Source of the DNA: Qipengyuania xiapuensis
GTDB taxonomy: Bacteria > Pseudomonadota > Alphaproteobacteria > Sphingomonadales > Sphingomonadaceae
Direction: 5' to 3'
Assembly: GCF_019711395.1 (NCBI RefSeq)
Contig: NZ_JAIGNL010000001.1
Coordinates: 1,674,001-1,738,000, forward strand
Length of the DNA: 64,000 nucleotides
The position numbers and the translations under genes are program-made. Shown in pieces: positions 8,236 to 17,024 of the stretch. The notes below the pieces were generated by a model. The model saw nothing but the letters and a program-made list of their open reading frames with translations, made no database searches and had not been told where the DNA came from. Position 1 is the first letter of the stretch. Every line of letters begins with the position of its first letter.

Positions 8236-9630
8236 CTACGACTTGCTGGCCTTGTATGCCTCGAGAGCCCGCTCGCGCGCTTCCTTGTGGGCGATGATCT
8301 TCACCGGATAGTCTCCACGCTTCGAGTCCGGCGGATCGTGAATTTCGCTGTCGGACAAGCCTGCGAGCTCCGGCACGTATTCGCGGATGTAGCCAGCAGC
8401 GTCGAACTTCTCGCTCTGCGTGAGCGGCGCCATGATGCGCACGAACATGTTGCTGTCGACGCCGGTGCCCGAAATCCACTGCCAGTTCACGCCGTTGTTA
8501 CCGTAGTCGGCGTCGACCAGCGTGTCCCAGTACCATTGTTCGCCGAAACGCCAATCGATCAGCAGGTGTTTCACGAGGAAGCTCGCGCAAATCATCCGCA
8601 CACGGTTGTGCATCCAGCCGGTCTGCCAGAGCTGCCGCATCCCTGCGTCGACCACCGGATAGCCTGTCATCCCCTTCTGCCAGCATTCCAGATCCTGCTG
8701 GATGAGGTGGCCGGCATTGGGGTTCCGCCACAAGGTGCGCTCGTCATATTCGCGGTAGCTCTCGCGCGGGTAGTCGGGAAACTGGTCGATCACGTTCTGG
8801 GCATAGTCGCGCCAGATGATCTCCTTGGCGTAGGTCCTCCAGCCGTCGGAGCGCTTGTCCTTGAGCTTGTGCCAGACCTGCGCCGGGCTGATTTCGCCCC
8901 AGTGCAGATGTGGCGACAGGCGCGAGGTGATGTCCTCGGATGGAAGGTTGCGCCCCTCGTCGTATTCGGCGACCTCGTCGGTCCACCAGTCGAGCCGGTC
9001 GTGCGCCGCTGCCTCGCCGAAGTCCCAGAACGCACGGATGCCCCCTGCCCAGTCCGGCTTGGTCGGGAGAAGCTCCCAATCGCCGAGAACGTCGCTTTCA
9101 GGCCAGTTGCCGGGCGAGGAGATCGTCTCCGGCTCGTCCAGCACGTCGCGCGGAGGCATGCGTTCGAGCATGGCCTTCGAGAATGGCGTGTAGATCTTGT
9201 ACGGATCGCCCGAACCCGTCGTTACCGAACCGGGCGGCAGCAGGTAGTTGCCGTCATAGAGGCACAGCTTGCGCTCATCGCCCAAGGCATCACGCAGTTC
9301 GTCCTCGGCTTCCTTCCACCATGGCTCGTAGTGCCGGATCGCATGGATGCAGGTCGCGCCGACCTCATCGGCGAGCGCCGCGAGGATCTGCGGAGCATCG
9401 CCTTTCCGGAGCACTATCCTCGAATTGCGACCTCCGAAGCTCTTGCCGAGGCTCTCGAGCGAATAGTGGAGCCAGACCAGCGATGCGCCGCCATAGGCGT
9501 GATCGCCCGCACGATCCTGATCGAGGACGAATACGGGAATAACGGGCCCGGCCTTTGCCGCAGCATGGAGGGCGGGTTGATCGGCCATGCGGAGGTCGCG
9601 CCGCAGCCAGACGATTTGGGGAGAACTCAT
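8236..9630 (-). CDS. phrB: Deoxyribodipyrimidine photolyase
   Basis: Light-driven repair of cyclobutane pyrimidine dimers, using FADH- and an antenna pigment. The 464-residue protein starts with the antenna-domain hallmark IVWLRRDLRMADQPAL and carries the FAD-binding block GMTGYPVVDAGMRQLW, MHNRVRM, and WYWDTLVDADYGNNGVNWQW. The Trp-rich FAD pocket and the Asn in the DADYGNN segment fit class I CPD photolyases and not 6-4 enzymes or cryptochromes. Length is normal. It follows the DUF457 gene by 18 bases and is followed by a CFA-synthase-like gene. Confidence 0.95.
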   Translation of the reverse strand: MSSPQIVWLRRDLRMADQPALHAAAKAGPVIPVFVLDQDRAGDHAYGGASLVWLHYSLESLGKSFGGRNSRIVLRKGDAPQILAALADEVGATCIHAIRHYEPWWKEAEDELRDALGDERKLCLYDGNYLLPPGSVTTGSGDPYKIYTPFSKAMLERMPPRDVLDEPETISSPGNWPESDVLGDWELLPTKPDWAGGIRAFWDFGEAAAHDRLDWWTDEVAEYDEGRNLPSEDITSRLSPHLHWGEISPAQVWHKLKDKRSDGWRTYAKEIIWRDYAQNVIDQFPDYPRESYREYDERTLWRNPNAGHLIQQDLECWQKGMTGYPVVDAGMRQLWQTGWMHNRVRMICASFLVKHLLIDWRFGEQWYWDTLVDADYGNNGVNWQWISGTGVDSNMFVRIMAPLTQSEKFDAAGYIREYVPELAGLSDSEIHDPPDSKRGDYPVKIIAHKEARERALEAYKASKS

Positions 9631-9648
9631 GCGGCTCTAACCGCCGCG

Positions 9649-10581
9649 CTACTCGGTCGGTTCCGTCTTCACGCCCTCGCAGACATCGTCTGGCAATTGA
9701 ACCTCGAAACGCCCGCTTGCGCGCGGGTCCGAGAAGCGCGCGTCCTGTAGCCAGAGTGTGCCGTTTTCCTTGGGTACGATGTAGGGCGTGCGCGACCAGA
9801 ACAGGAAGGCGTCGACCTCGCTATTTGCCTCACGCGCAGCTTCGAGATCACAGCGATCAAGCGGCACGCCGGGAAAGGTCGTATCGCCGTTGAGTGTGTA
9901 GAGCCCGTTTCCGCCCGTTATCATATCGCGTTCCCACGACCAGAACGGCGGCGGACTTGCGATCACGATGTCTGTTCCCGTCGGGCTTTCCGTGACTTCG
10001 CGCTCTGCAGCACCAGTCAGCAGCCCCTGGAACGCGATGTAGAGCGAGGCCACCGTGAGCGAGATCTGCGCAGGCTTCTGCCACTCCCCGCCCTTCTTCT
10101 CACGCCTCAGCGAAAACCACGTGGAGATGCCCAAGAGCGCCCAGAGCCAGAGGTCGATGATGAAAAGGGTATCGCCATAGAACCATTGGCTCGAGAACGG
10201 CTCGAGCAGGCGGATGCCATAGACGTTCAGCCAGTCGAGCGCCGGGTGCGTCAGGCAGCCGATGAAACTGAGCAGGAAGAGCCACTTGAAACTCACCGGC
10301 AAGCGATCCGCGGGACGTTTCCCGCGGCTCGCCTGCCAGCGGTCGTAGCCGTAGAGCAGGCCCGCTAGGATCAGCGGCAGCAGCACGAGTGCTGGCGGAC
10401 CGTGTGTAATCCCGCGCCGGAAGCCGAGATGCTCGACGCCTTCGAGCCAGAAAAGGCATGCTGCATCCACATCGGGAAGGTTCGCCCCGATGATGAGCGC
10501 GGGCATTGCTAGCCCGGTCTTCTTCTTGAGCCCCGCTTGCCCGATCAGCGCACCGACAAGCGAATGGGTTAGATTGTCCAG
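9649..10581 (-). CDS. DUF457 (YbcI/YdjM-like) membrane protein, probable CTG start
   Basis: Inner-membrane protein with about four to five membrane segments in its first 160 residues and a soluble C-terminal half. Conserved His and Asp residues (THSLVGA, NLPDVDA, RRGITHGP, LTHPALDWLN) mark the family often called membrane-bound metal-dependent hydrolases; no activity is established here. The hallmark opening DNLTHSLVGA is only in frame if translation begins at a CTG at 10581, which has AAGGAG seven bases upstream; the next start codon is ATG at 10506 and would remove 25 conserved residues. It is divergent from the PAP2 gene and heads the photolyase operon. Confidence 0.83.
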   Translation of the reverse strand: MDNLTHSLVGALIGQAGLKKKTGLAMPALIIGANLPDVDAACLFWLEGVEHLGFRRGITHGPPALVLLPLILAGLLYGYDRWQASRGKRPADRLPVSFKWLFLLSFIGCLTHPALDWLNVYGIRLLEPFSSQWFYGDTLFIIDLWLWALLGISTWFSLRREKKGGEWQKPAQISLTVASLYIAFQGLLTGAAEREVTESPTGTDIVIASPPPFWSWERDMITGGNGLYTLNGDTTFPGVPLDRCDLEAAREANSEVDAFLFWSRTPYIVPKENGTLWLQDARFSDPRASGRFEVQLPDDVCEGVKTEPTE

Positions 10582-10650
10582 GCGACCTCTCCTTCGAGGA
10601 AATATCCACGTCCCCGTGCGTTGCGTTCGCGTCGTTCTAGAGGAATTTTC

Positions 10651-11364
10651 GTGCCACTCGCCAGTCTAAAGACATATCTCCACCGCGAACAACGTCTCCT
10701 TGTGGGTCTCGTCATCGGTGCTGCACTGGCAACCGGCTTCATCAAACTGGCAGGCGAAATGGCTGAAGGGGAGACCCAGGCCTTCGATCTCGCCTTTCTG
10801 AAGTCGCTGCGTGTGGCGGGAGACCTGGGCACGCCGATCGGTCCGCATTGGTTGCTATCCTCGATGCGCGATCTGACCGCGCTGGGCGGTGTCACGGTCC
10901 TGACGCTGGTCGCGGCGCTGGCGGTCGTTTTCCTGATAACGCGCGGCAGGTTCCAGCAGGCATTCTACACGGCACTGGCGACCGGCGGCGGTGCCATCTT
11001 CGGCACCGTGCTCAAGAGCCTCTTCGCCCGCGCGCGCCCCGAAGTGGTCCCGCACCTCGTGGAAGTAAACTCGCTGAGCTTCCCGAGTGGGCATTCGATG
11101 AATAGCGCCATCGTCTACCTTACGCTGGCGGTGATGATCTCGCGCAGTTTCGAAGAGCGCAAGACCCGCATCTTCATCATCGGTGTTGCCGCCCTGCTGG
11201 TTCTGACGATCGGCTTCACGCGGCTCTATCTTGGGGTTCACTACCCCACAGATGTACTTGGCGGCTGGACGGTCGGCGCGACATGGGCGCTTGCGATGGG
11301 CTTGATTGCAACCCGGCTCCAGGCGAGCCGGAAGATGGAACAGCCCGGCGAAGATCCCGCCTGA
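10651..11364 (+). CDS. PAP2-family membrane phosphatase
   Basis: Membrane phosphatase of 237 residues with about six membrane segments and the three-part active site of the PAP2 superfamily: KSLFARARP, then FPSGHS, then RLYLGVHYPTDVLGG. Likely substrates are phosphatidic acid, undecaprenyl diphosphate or related lipid phosphates; the sequence alone cannot say which. A GTG start at 10651 with AGAGGA seven bases before it is preferred to the in-frame TTG at 10621. It is divergent from the DUF457 gene, leaving 69 bases for both promoters. Confidence 0.9.
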   Translation: MPLASLKTYLHREQRLLVGLVIGAALATGFIKLAGEMAEGETQAFDLAFLKSLRVAGDLGTPIGPHWLLSSMRDLTALGGVTVLTLVAALAVVFLITRGRFQQAFYTALATGGGAIFGTVLKSLFARARPEVVPHLVEVNSLSFPSGHSMNSAIVYLTLAVMISRSFEERKTRIFIIGVAALLVLTIGFTRLYLGVHYPTDVLGGWTVGATWALAMGLIATRLQASRKMEQPGEDPA

Positions 11365-11365
11365 T

Positions 11366-11884
11366 CTAGAAGCAGACCGATCCGTCGGTCTTCTCGGACC
11401 CCATCGAGAGATCGAGACGATCTCCGTAATGCTCGACCACGAAATCGGGCAGGCAGGGCCGCCCGTGGCTTAGTCCCTCTTTCCACTGGACGAAGATATA
11501 GCCGTTGTCTGTCGGTTCCAGCACCGCGACGAACCGCCCGGGCAGAACGCGTTTGACGGCATGACCGGTGATCATCCGGAAACGCAGGTAATCGCCGTAG
11601 ACATCACCGCCCCGCGCCTTGCGGATCATCGGTGCGTCGACAGGAGGTTCGGCGCCCAGATAGCGGACTACCTCGCCCTTCTGGATGAGGATGCTCGCCC
11701 CTAGGCAGATGGAATTCTCGTCCGGATCGGGCGGACAATAGTAGCCGTCGTACTCGGCCTGATCGTCATGCAGTTCGAAAACCGCGGCGAACACCTCGGG
11801 CTCGTCGCCCTCATCAGCCGAAAGTGGCCCGGCAGCACCTGCAGCCAGCGCTAGAGTAGCGAAGCTGGCCGCCAGGCGCTTCAA
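11366..11884 (-). CDS. Secreted protein of unknown function
   Basis: A 172-residue protein with a clear signal peptide (Ala/Leu-rich residues 4-22, cleavage near LSADEG). The mature part is acidic with three or four cysteines that could pair in the periplasm (YYCPPD, SICLGA, RPCLPD, SVCF at the end). I do not recognise the family. Its ATG overlaps the korB stop by four bases, so it is coupled to the 2-oxoacid oxidoreductase genes, though a direct link is hard to see because that enzyme is cytoplasmic. Confidence 0.72.
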   Translation of the reverse strand: MKRLAASFATLALAAGAAGPLSADEGDEPEVFAAVFELHDDQAEYDGYYCPPDPDENSICLGASILIQKGEVVRYLGAEPPVDAPMIRKARGGDVYGDYLRFRMITGHAVKRVLPGRFVAVLEPTDNGYIFVQWKEGLSHGRPCLPDFVVEHYGDRLDLSMGSEKTDGSVCF

Positions 11885-12915
11885 ACGGGATCCTCCGCCG
11901 TGCCGTCTACCGTCCAGGTCTGACCCTTGCCGAGCAGCTTGGCGAGATTGGCTTCCTTGCCTTCGCTAGCCTTGTTCCGTTCGGCGATGACCGCATCCTC
12001 GAACGTCGGACGCGGATCGTCATAAAGGACGCCCAGCGCCATCGGGAACGGGCCGAAGGGCATTTCGATCAGCATGTGGGCGACCGAGCGGTTGGTGACG
12101 TCGTGGACGATCACGCCCGCGGCTTCCCAGTCGCCATCGGTCACGTCGACCACTTCGAGGCTCAGCGTTTCGCGATTGAGCGCGATACCCTTGGTGTCCT
12201 TGGCGAACAGCATCGGCTTGCCGTCTTCGAGCCAGAGCTGCTGGTCTTCTGCACCCTTGGGCGCGGCGAAATCGTTGAAGACGTCCTTGTTGTAGACGAT
12301 GCAGTTCTGGAAAATCTCGATGAAGGCCGCGCCCCTGTGCGCGTGAGCAGCCTTGAGCACGTCGGGCAGGTTCTTCGACACGTCGAAACCGCGGCCGATG
12401 AAGCGTGCACCGCTTCCCAGTGCGAATGCTGCCGGGCGCGCGGGATGGTCGTAGCTACCGATCGGGGTCGAAGGCGACTTGGTACCCTCGCGGCTTGTCG
12501 GCGAAGCCTGGCCCTTGGTGAGACCGTAAATCTCGTTGTTGAACAGCATGATCTGCATGTTCACGTTGCGGCGCAGGACATGCATCAGGTGGTTGCCGCC
12601 AATGGAAAGCCCGTCACCGTCGCCGGTCACCAGCCAGACGTCGAGATCCGGATTGGCTAGCTTCGCGCCGGTCGCAAAAGCGGGCGCGCGGCCATGAATG
12701 GTGTGGAAGCCGTAGCTCTCGACATAATAGGGAAAGCGGCTCGAACAGCCGATGCCACTGATGAAGACCGTATTCTTCGGGTCTGCGCCAAGCTGCGGCA
12801 GCGTGCGCTGGACGGCCTTGAGGATCGCGTAGTCACCGCAACCCGGGCACCAGCGAACCTCCTGGTCGGTTTCCCAGTCCTTGAGCGTGGTTTCGATCTT
12901 GACGGGTGCGTTCAT
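11881..12915 (-). CDS. korB: 2-oxoacid:ferredoxin oxidoreductase, beta subunit
   Basis: Thiamine-diphosphate subunit of a CoA-dependent 2-oxoacid:ferredoxin oxidoreductase, probably acting on 2-oxoglutarate. Near the N-terminus it has WCPGCGDYAILKA; the ThDP/Mg motif begins GDGDGLSIGGNH and runs to NNEIYGLTKGQ. Length, 344 residues, is normal. The ATG at 12915 overlaps the korA stop by four bases (ATGA). The enzyme is oxygen-labile in anaerobes, but aerobic actinobacteria and alphaproteobacteria carry stable versions of this two-subunit type. Confidence 0.92.
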   Translation of the reverse strand: MNAPVKIETTLKDWETDQEVRWCPGCGDYAILKAVQRTLPQLGADPKNTVFISGIGCSSRFPYYVESYGFHTIHGRAPAFATGAKLANPDLDVWLVTGDGDGLSIGGNHLMHVLRRNVNMQIMLFNNEIYGLTKGQASPTSREGTKSPSTPIGSYDHPARPAAFALGSGARFIGRGFDVSKNLPDVLKAAHAHRGAAFIEIFQNCIVYNKDVFNDFAAPKGAEDQQLWLEDGKPMLFAKDTKGIALNRETLSLEVVDVTDGDWEAAGVIVHDVTNRSVAHMLIEMPFGPFPMALGVLYDDPRPTFEDAVIAERNKASEGKEANLAKLLGKGQTWTVDGTAEDPV

Positions 12916-14864
12916 TTTGCGCCTCCTTCCGTGCTCGGAAGCTGCTGGTCGTTGGCGGGGACCTGCCCGCCTTCGTTTCCGGGAATATCGTCGAAGAACT
13001 TGGCGATTTCCGCCTCGAGCTCGGCGATCTGGAAAGGCTGCCCGCTGGTCTTGGTAAGCGGCTGCGCATCGACGAGGAACTGGTCGCGCAGCACCGTCTT
13101 GAACTGGCCGGTATTCATCTCCGGCACGAGCACGTGGTCGAAGCCGCGCAGCAGGTCGCCAAGGTTCTTCGGCATCGGCCAGATGTGGCGCACATGGATA
13201 TGGCTGACCGAGCAGCCCTTCTCGATACTGCGGCGCACGGCCTGGTGGATCGGACCGTAGGTACTGCCCCATCCAACGACCGCGAGCTTGCCGGAAGTTT
13301 CGCCCAGAGCAACTTCCTGATCGGGCACTTTGACGCCTTCCACCTTGTTCTTGCGCGCATCGGTCATGCGCTGGTGGTTGTCGGGCGAGTAATCGATGTT
13401 GCCCGTAAGCTCGTGCTTCTCGATGCCACCGATACGATGCATCAGTTCGGGCGTGCCGGGCTTCACCCAGGGACGCGCGCCCTTCTCGTCACGCTTGTAC
13501 GGCAGGAAGGTCGCATTGCCTTCTTCGTCGGTGCCGTTCTTCTCCGTCAGGAACTTTGCAGGGAACGGCTCGAACGTCGAGGGATCGGGCACCTTCCACG
13601 GCTCGGCGGCATTGGCGATGTAGCCGTCAGTCAGCAGCATGACCGGGGTCATGTACTGCGTTGCGATACGGCAGGCCTCGATCGCCACCTCGAATGCATC
13701 GGAAGGGCTGCATGCCGCGATGACCGGCATCGGCGCATCGCCATTACGGCCGTAGACGGCTTGGTAGAGATCGCTCTGCTCGGTCTTCGTCGGCAGGCCG
13801 GTCGAAGGACCGCCACGCTGCGAATTGACGATGACCAGCGGAAGCTCGGTCATGATGCCAAGGCCGATGGCCTCGGTCTTGAGCGCAATGCCCGGACCCG
13901 ACGAACTGGTCACGCCAAGCTGGCCGGCATAGCTCGCGCCGATGGCAGCACAGATGGCCGCGATCTCGTCTTCCGCCTGGAAGGTCGTGACGCCGAATTC
14001 CTTCAGCCGCGCGAGGTGATGGAGGATCGCCGAGGCGGGCGTGATCGGGTAGCCGCCGAAGAACATCGGCAGTTCTGCAAGCTGGGCACCTGCGACAAGG
14101 CCGAGGCTGACGGCTTCCGCGCCCGTGACCGTGCGATAAAGGCCCGGAGCAGTCGGGACCGGGTCGACATGGACCTGCTTGAGCGGTCCGGCGAGCTCTG
14201 CCGTTTCGCCATAGGCATGGCCTGCATCGAGCGCCGCGATGTTGGCATCGGCGATCTCGGGCTTCGACTTGAACTTCTGCTTCAGCCACTCGTGGATCGG
14301 CTCGCGGTCGCGGTCGAACATCCACAGCGCAAGGCCGAGCGTCCACATGTTCTTCGAGCGCAGCGCGTCCTTGTTGCCGAGACCGAAGGGCTTTACCGCC
14401 TCGATCGTCTTCTCGCTGATATCGAAAGCGAGCAGGTCGTATTTCGCAAGGCTGCCATCCTCGAGAGGATTGGCATCGTACTTCGCCTTGTCGAGGTTGC
14501 GCTTCGTGAAGGCACCCGTGTCGGCGATGATCAGGCCGCCGGGCTTGAGCGCGGCTAGGTTCACCTTCAGCGCTGCCGGGTTCATCGCAACCAGCACATC
14601 CGGCGCGTCGCCTGCAGTGTTGATCGAGCGGCTGCCGAAGTTGATCTGGAAAGCCGACACACCGAACAGCGTGCCCTGCGGCGCGCGGATTTCGGCGGGG
14701 AAATCGGGGAAAGTCGCAAGATCGTTCCCGGCAAGCGCGGTCGACAGGGTGAACTGCCCCCCGGTGAGCTGCATACCATCGCCCGAGTCGCCGGCGAAAC
14801 GCACGACGATCGCATCGGGGCTGGCGGGGACGCCGTCTTGCGGCAGGCTGGCGGCTGTTGCCAT
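12912..14864 (-). CDS. korA: 2-oxoacid:ferredoxin oxidoreductase, fused gamma-alpha subunit
   Basis: Large subunit of 650 residues with the gamma domain at the N-terminus (VVRFAGDSGDGMQLTGGQ near residue 20) fused to the alpha pyrimidine-binding domain (FFGGYPITPASAIL, QAEDEIAAICAAIGAS, SSSGPGIALKTEA). With KorB it forms an alpha2beta2-type enzyme that reduces ferredoxin. No ferredoxin-like delta subunit lies beside it, so it must use an external ferredoxin. ATG at 14864 begins MATAASLP; the upstream extension of 27 codons is Arg-rich and unlikely. The promoter should lie in the 171 bases shared with the divergent hydrolase gene. Confidence 0.93.
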   Translation of the reverse strand: MATAASLPQDGVPASPDAIVVRFAGDSGDGMQLTGGQFTLSTALAGNDLATFPDFPAEIRAPQGTLFGVSAFQINFGSRSINTAGDAPDVLVAMNPAALKVNLAALKPGGLIIADTGAFTKRNLDKAKYDANPLEDGSLAKYDLLAFDISEKTIEAVKPFGLGNKDALRSKNMWTLGLALWMFDRDREPIHEWLKQKFKSKPEIADANIAALDAGHAYGETAELAGPLKQVHVDPVPTAPGLYRTVTGAEAVSLGLVAGAQLAELPMFFGGYPITPASAILHHLARLKEFGVTTFQAEDEIAAICAAIGASYAGQLGVTSSSGPGIALKTEAIGLGIMTELPLVIVNSQRGGPSTGLPTKTEQSDLYQAVYGRNGDAPMPVIAACSPSDAFEVAIEACRIATQYMTPVMLLTDGYIANAAEPWKVPDPSTFEPFPAKFLTEKNGTDEEGNATFLPYKRDEKGARPWVKPGTPELMHRIGGIEKHELTGNIDYSPDNHQRMTDARKNKVEGVKVPDQEVALGETSGKLAVVGWGSTYGPIHQAVRRSIEKGCSVSHIHVRHIWPMPKNLGDLLRGFDHVLVPEMNTGQFKTVLRDQFLVDAQPLTKTSGQPFQIAELEAEIAKFFDDIPGNEGGQVPANDQQLPSTEGGAK

Positions 14865-14964
14865 CCGGTCAATTCCTTGTCGCGCGCCATAATCGGCGCT
14901 GTCTCTGCGGGAGCGCCACCTAGGAGGCGTCCCATCCTCTCGCAATGAAGTTTCTCTGCTAGCC

Positions 14965-15014
14965 GCAAAAAGGCTGGTGGAAAAGCGCGAGCGAGACGGT
15001 TAGTCCCTTTTTGC
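14965..15014. repeat. Inverted repeat in the korA/hydrolase divergent region
   Basis: GCAAAAAGG at 14965-14973 is repeated as a perfect 9-bp inverted copy, CCTTTTTGC, at 15006-15014, separated by 32 bases. It lies 21 bases before the hydrolase start, inside the divergent promoter region. It could be an operator read from both sides or a weak hairpin in the hydrolase leader; the sequence does not decide. Confidence 0.35.
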
Positions 15015-15035
15015 AACGCGAAGGGAGAGAGCACC

Positions 15036-15986
15036 ATGGCCGATACCGAACATTTCGTGCGCGACGACGTGCGCGCATTTCTCGACATGCTCGAACAGAT
15101 GGGCGGCAAGGGAGTCGAAGAAGTCGGCGCGGAGGAAGGCCGAACACAGATGAAAACGCTGGGGGCGCTGGCGGAAGCTCCCGCGCGCGACCTCGCGATC
15201 ATCAAGGACCTCACCTGCCCCGGACCAGCAGGTGACATCCCGCTACGATTCTACGACGCGAAGGAAACGCGCGATCCCTCCCCTTGCGTGGTCTTCATCC
15301 ACGGCGGCGGATTCGTAATCGGCGACATCGACGTCTACCATTCGCTCTGCACCGAGATCGCCTACCGACTCGATCTGCCGGTGGTTTCGGTCGAATACCG
15401 GCTCGCACCGGAGCACCCCTTCCCCGCAGCTCCCGACGATTGCGAGGCGGCAGCGCGGTGGATCGCTTCGTCACCCGACGCGCTCGGGCGCAAGATTACC
15501 GGGCTGGTGATCACCGGCGACAGCGCGGGCGGCAATCTCACGATCGTCACCACCAACCAGCTGGTGAATGATCCAGCGGACGTACCGGTGATCGTGCAGG
15601 CGCCGATCTATCCGGTGGCAAGCGACGTCTCGCAGCATCGCTCGCTCAGGGATTTCGCAGAAGGCTTCCTCCTGACCGGAGCGGCAATGAGCTGGTTCAC
15701 CGAGCAATATGGCGGCAGCGCGGACGATCCGCGCCACACGCCCATGGTCGGCGACTGCTCAAATACGCCGCCGACTGTGGTTTGCACTGCCGGGCTCGAT
15801 CCGCTGCGGGATTCGGGCCGCGAATACGCAGCGCACCTGATCCAGCAGGGCACCGAAGTCGTCTATCTCGAATTTCCCGGGATCATTCATGGCTTTACCA
15901 CGCTTAGGAAAGCGATGCCGAGCGGGCAGAAGGACCTCGATGCCTTCCTCGACGCGGTAGAACTCATGGTGGAGCGTTACAGGTGA
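15036..15986 (+). CDS. Alpha/beta hydrolase, HSL-type esterase
   Basis: Cytoplasmic esterase of the hormone-sensitive-lipase group. It carries the oxyanion motif HGGGFV (near residue 89), the nucleophile elbow GDSAGG (Ser near 168), and a C-terminal Asp (GLDPLRDSG) and His (IIHGFTTL) completing the triad. The 316-residue length is typical. Natural substrates are unknown; the family hydrolyses short to medium acyl esters. A good ribosome site (AAGGGAGAGAG) precedes ATG. Its stop overlaps the GTG start of rppH. Confidence 0.92.
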   Translation: MADTEHFVRDDVRAFLDMLEQMGGKGVEEVGAEEGRTQMKTLGALAEAPARDLAIIKDLTCPGPAGDIPLRFYDAKETRDPSPCVVFIHGGGFVIGDIDVYHSLCTEIAYRLDLPVVSVEYRLAPEHPFPAAPDDCEAAARWIASSPDALGRKITGLVITGDSAGGNLTIVTTNQLVNDPADVPVIVQAPIYPVASDVSQHRSLRDFAEGFLLTGAAMSWFTEQYGGSADDPRHTPMVGDCSNTPPTVVCTAGLDPLRDSGREYAAHLIQQGTEVVYLEFPGIIHGFTTLRKAMPSGQKDLDAFLDAVELMVERYR

Positions 15987-16456
15987 GCGAACTCGGATAC
16001 CGGCCCTGTGTCGGCGTCATGTTGGTCAACAGCCAGGGCCGCGTATTCGTCGGTAGGCGGATCGATAACAAGGAAGGCGACTGGTGGCAGATGCCCCAGG
16101 GCGGTGTCGACGAGGGAGAGGACCTCGACCAGGCGGCGCTGCGCGAATTGGCGGAAGAGACCGGTGCCAAGCCCGAGCACGTCTCGCTGATCGACCGGAC
16201 CAAGGAACCCATCCGCTATGACCTGCCGGAAGAGCTCATCGGCAAACTATGGGGCGGGAAATATCGCGGGCAGGAGCAGATCTGGTTCCTCGCACGCTTT
16301 TCTGGCGCGGACGAGGACATCGACCTCGAGGCACATGACCCGGCCGAATTCTGCGACTGGAAATGGGTAGAGCCCGAGCAGCTGCCCGAGCTCATCGTAC
16401 CGTTCAAGAAACGCGTCTATCGCGCGGTCGTGGCGGAGTTCCGCGAGCTGGTCTGA
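15983..16456 (+). CDS. rppH: RNA pyrophosphohydrolase RppH (Nudix)
   Basis: Removes pyrophosphate from the 5' triphosphate of mRNAs, which opens them to RNase E decay. The Nudix box is complete: GGVDEGEDLDQAALRELAEE spans about residues 40-59 and is followed by TGA. Family-specific features include RRIDNKEGDWWQMPQGG and the KLWGGKYRGQEQIWFL segment. It begins with GTG overlapping the hydrolase stop by four bases (GTGA), so it appears translationally coupled to an unrelated esterase. Length of 157 residues is normal. Confidence 0.94.
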   Translation: MSELGYRPCVGVMLVNSQGRVFVGRRIDNKEGDWWQMPQGGVDEGEDLDQAALRELAEETGAKPEHVSLIDRTKEPIRYDLPEELIGKLWGGKYRGQEQIWFLARFSGADEDIDLEAHDPAEFCDWKWVEPEQLPELIVPFKKRVYRAVVAEFRELV

Positions 16457-16459
16457 CGA

Positions 16460-16966
16460 TCAGTTCGACTGGGGAGTAGGCGCATCGGGGATCGTGGCCT
16501 CTGCGGTCACGACCGGAGCGCGCTGGCCTGCAGCAATCGCATTCGCCAGACCCTGCGTTTCAGGGCAGCTGTCACCGCAGAGCGACTGGACCTTCGCGAG
16601 GCTTAGCCGCGCCTTCTCAAGCGCGCCCTTCTCGGCAAGTGCCTCACCCTCGCCTGCAATCGCGGCGAGATTGTCCGGATCACGCGAAAGCGCCTCGCGG
16701 TAATAGCGGATCGCCTTGCCCTGCAGCTTGTCCTCGCGCGCTGCCTCGGCAAGGTGGAGGAAGATCGGCGTATATCCCGGGTCCACGGTAAGCGCGGCCT
16801 CGAAAGCGTCGATCGCAGCCTGCGTGCTGCCTTGCTTAAGCGCCGCTTCACCCTGAGCGATAAGCATCGCCGCACGCGGGGTCGGATCGCGTTCCTGTCC
16901 CACGCTAACGCTCGCAGTCATGGCAAGAGCCAGGGAAAGGGCGGCGGCGGCGGGGGCAAAACGCAT
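16460..16966 (-). CDS. Exported tetratricopeptide-repeat protein
   Basis: A 168-residue protein with a signal peptide (MRFAPAAAALSLALAMTASV) and about three TPR units: an A-x-x-G-x-A-A-L pattern (LIAQGEAALKQG), AIDAFEAALTVDPGY, and AIRYYREALSRDPDN. TPR proteins mediate protein contacts in the periplasm; a partner is not evident. ATG at 16966 follows a GGAG ribosome site; upstream in-frame starts add polar residues ahead of the signal peptide. It sits 58 bases behind the RsmB-like gene. Confidence 0.8.
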   Translation of the reverse strand: MRFAPAAAALSLALAMTASVSVGQERDPTPRAAMLIAQGEAALKQGSTQAAIDAFEAALTVDPGYTPIFLHLAEAAREDKLQGKAIRYYREALSRDPDNLAAIAGEGEALAEKGALEKARLSLAKVQSLCGDSCPETQGLANAIAAGQRAPVVTAEATIPDAPTPQSN

Positions 16967-17024
16967 AATCGTCTCCGTTAGCGATGATCTCGCGGAAGGC
17001 TGAGTGTTAGCCATAGCGGGAAAG

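Noticed and set aside
12906..14558. 550-codon open frame on the plus strand opposite korA
   Set aside because: Same reason: korA is well conserved and the antisense protein is Arg/Asp repeats of no family.
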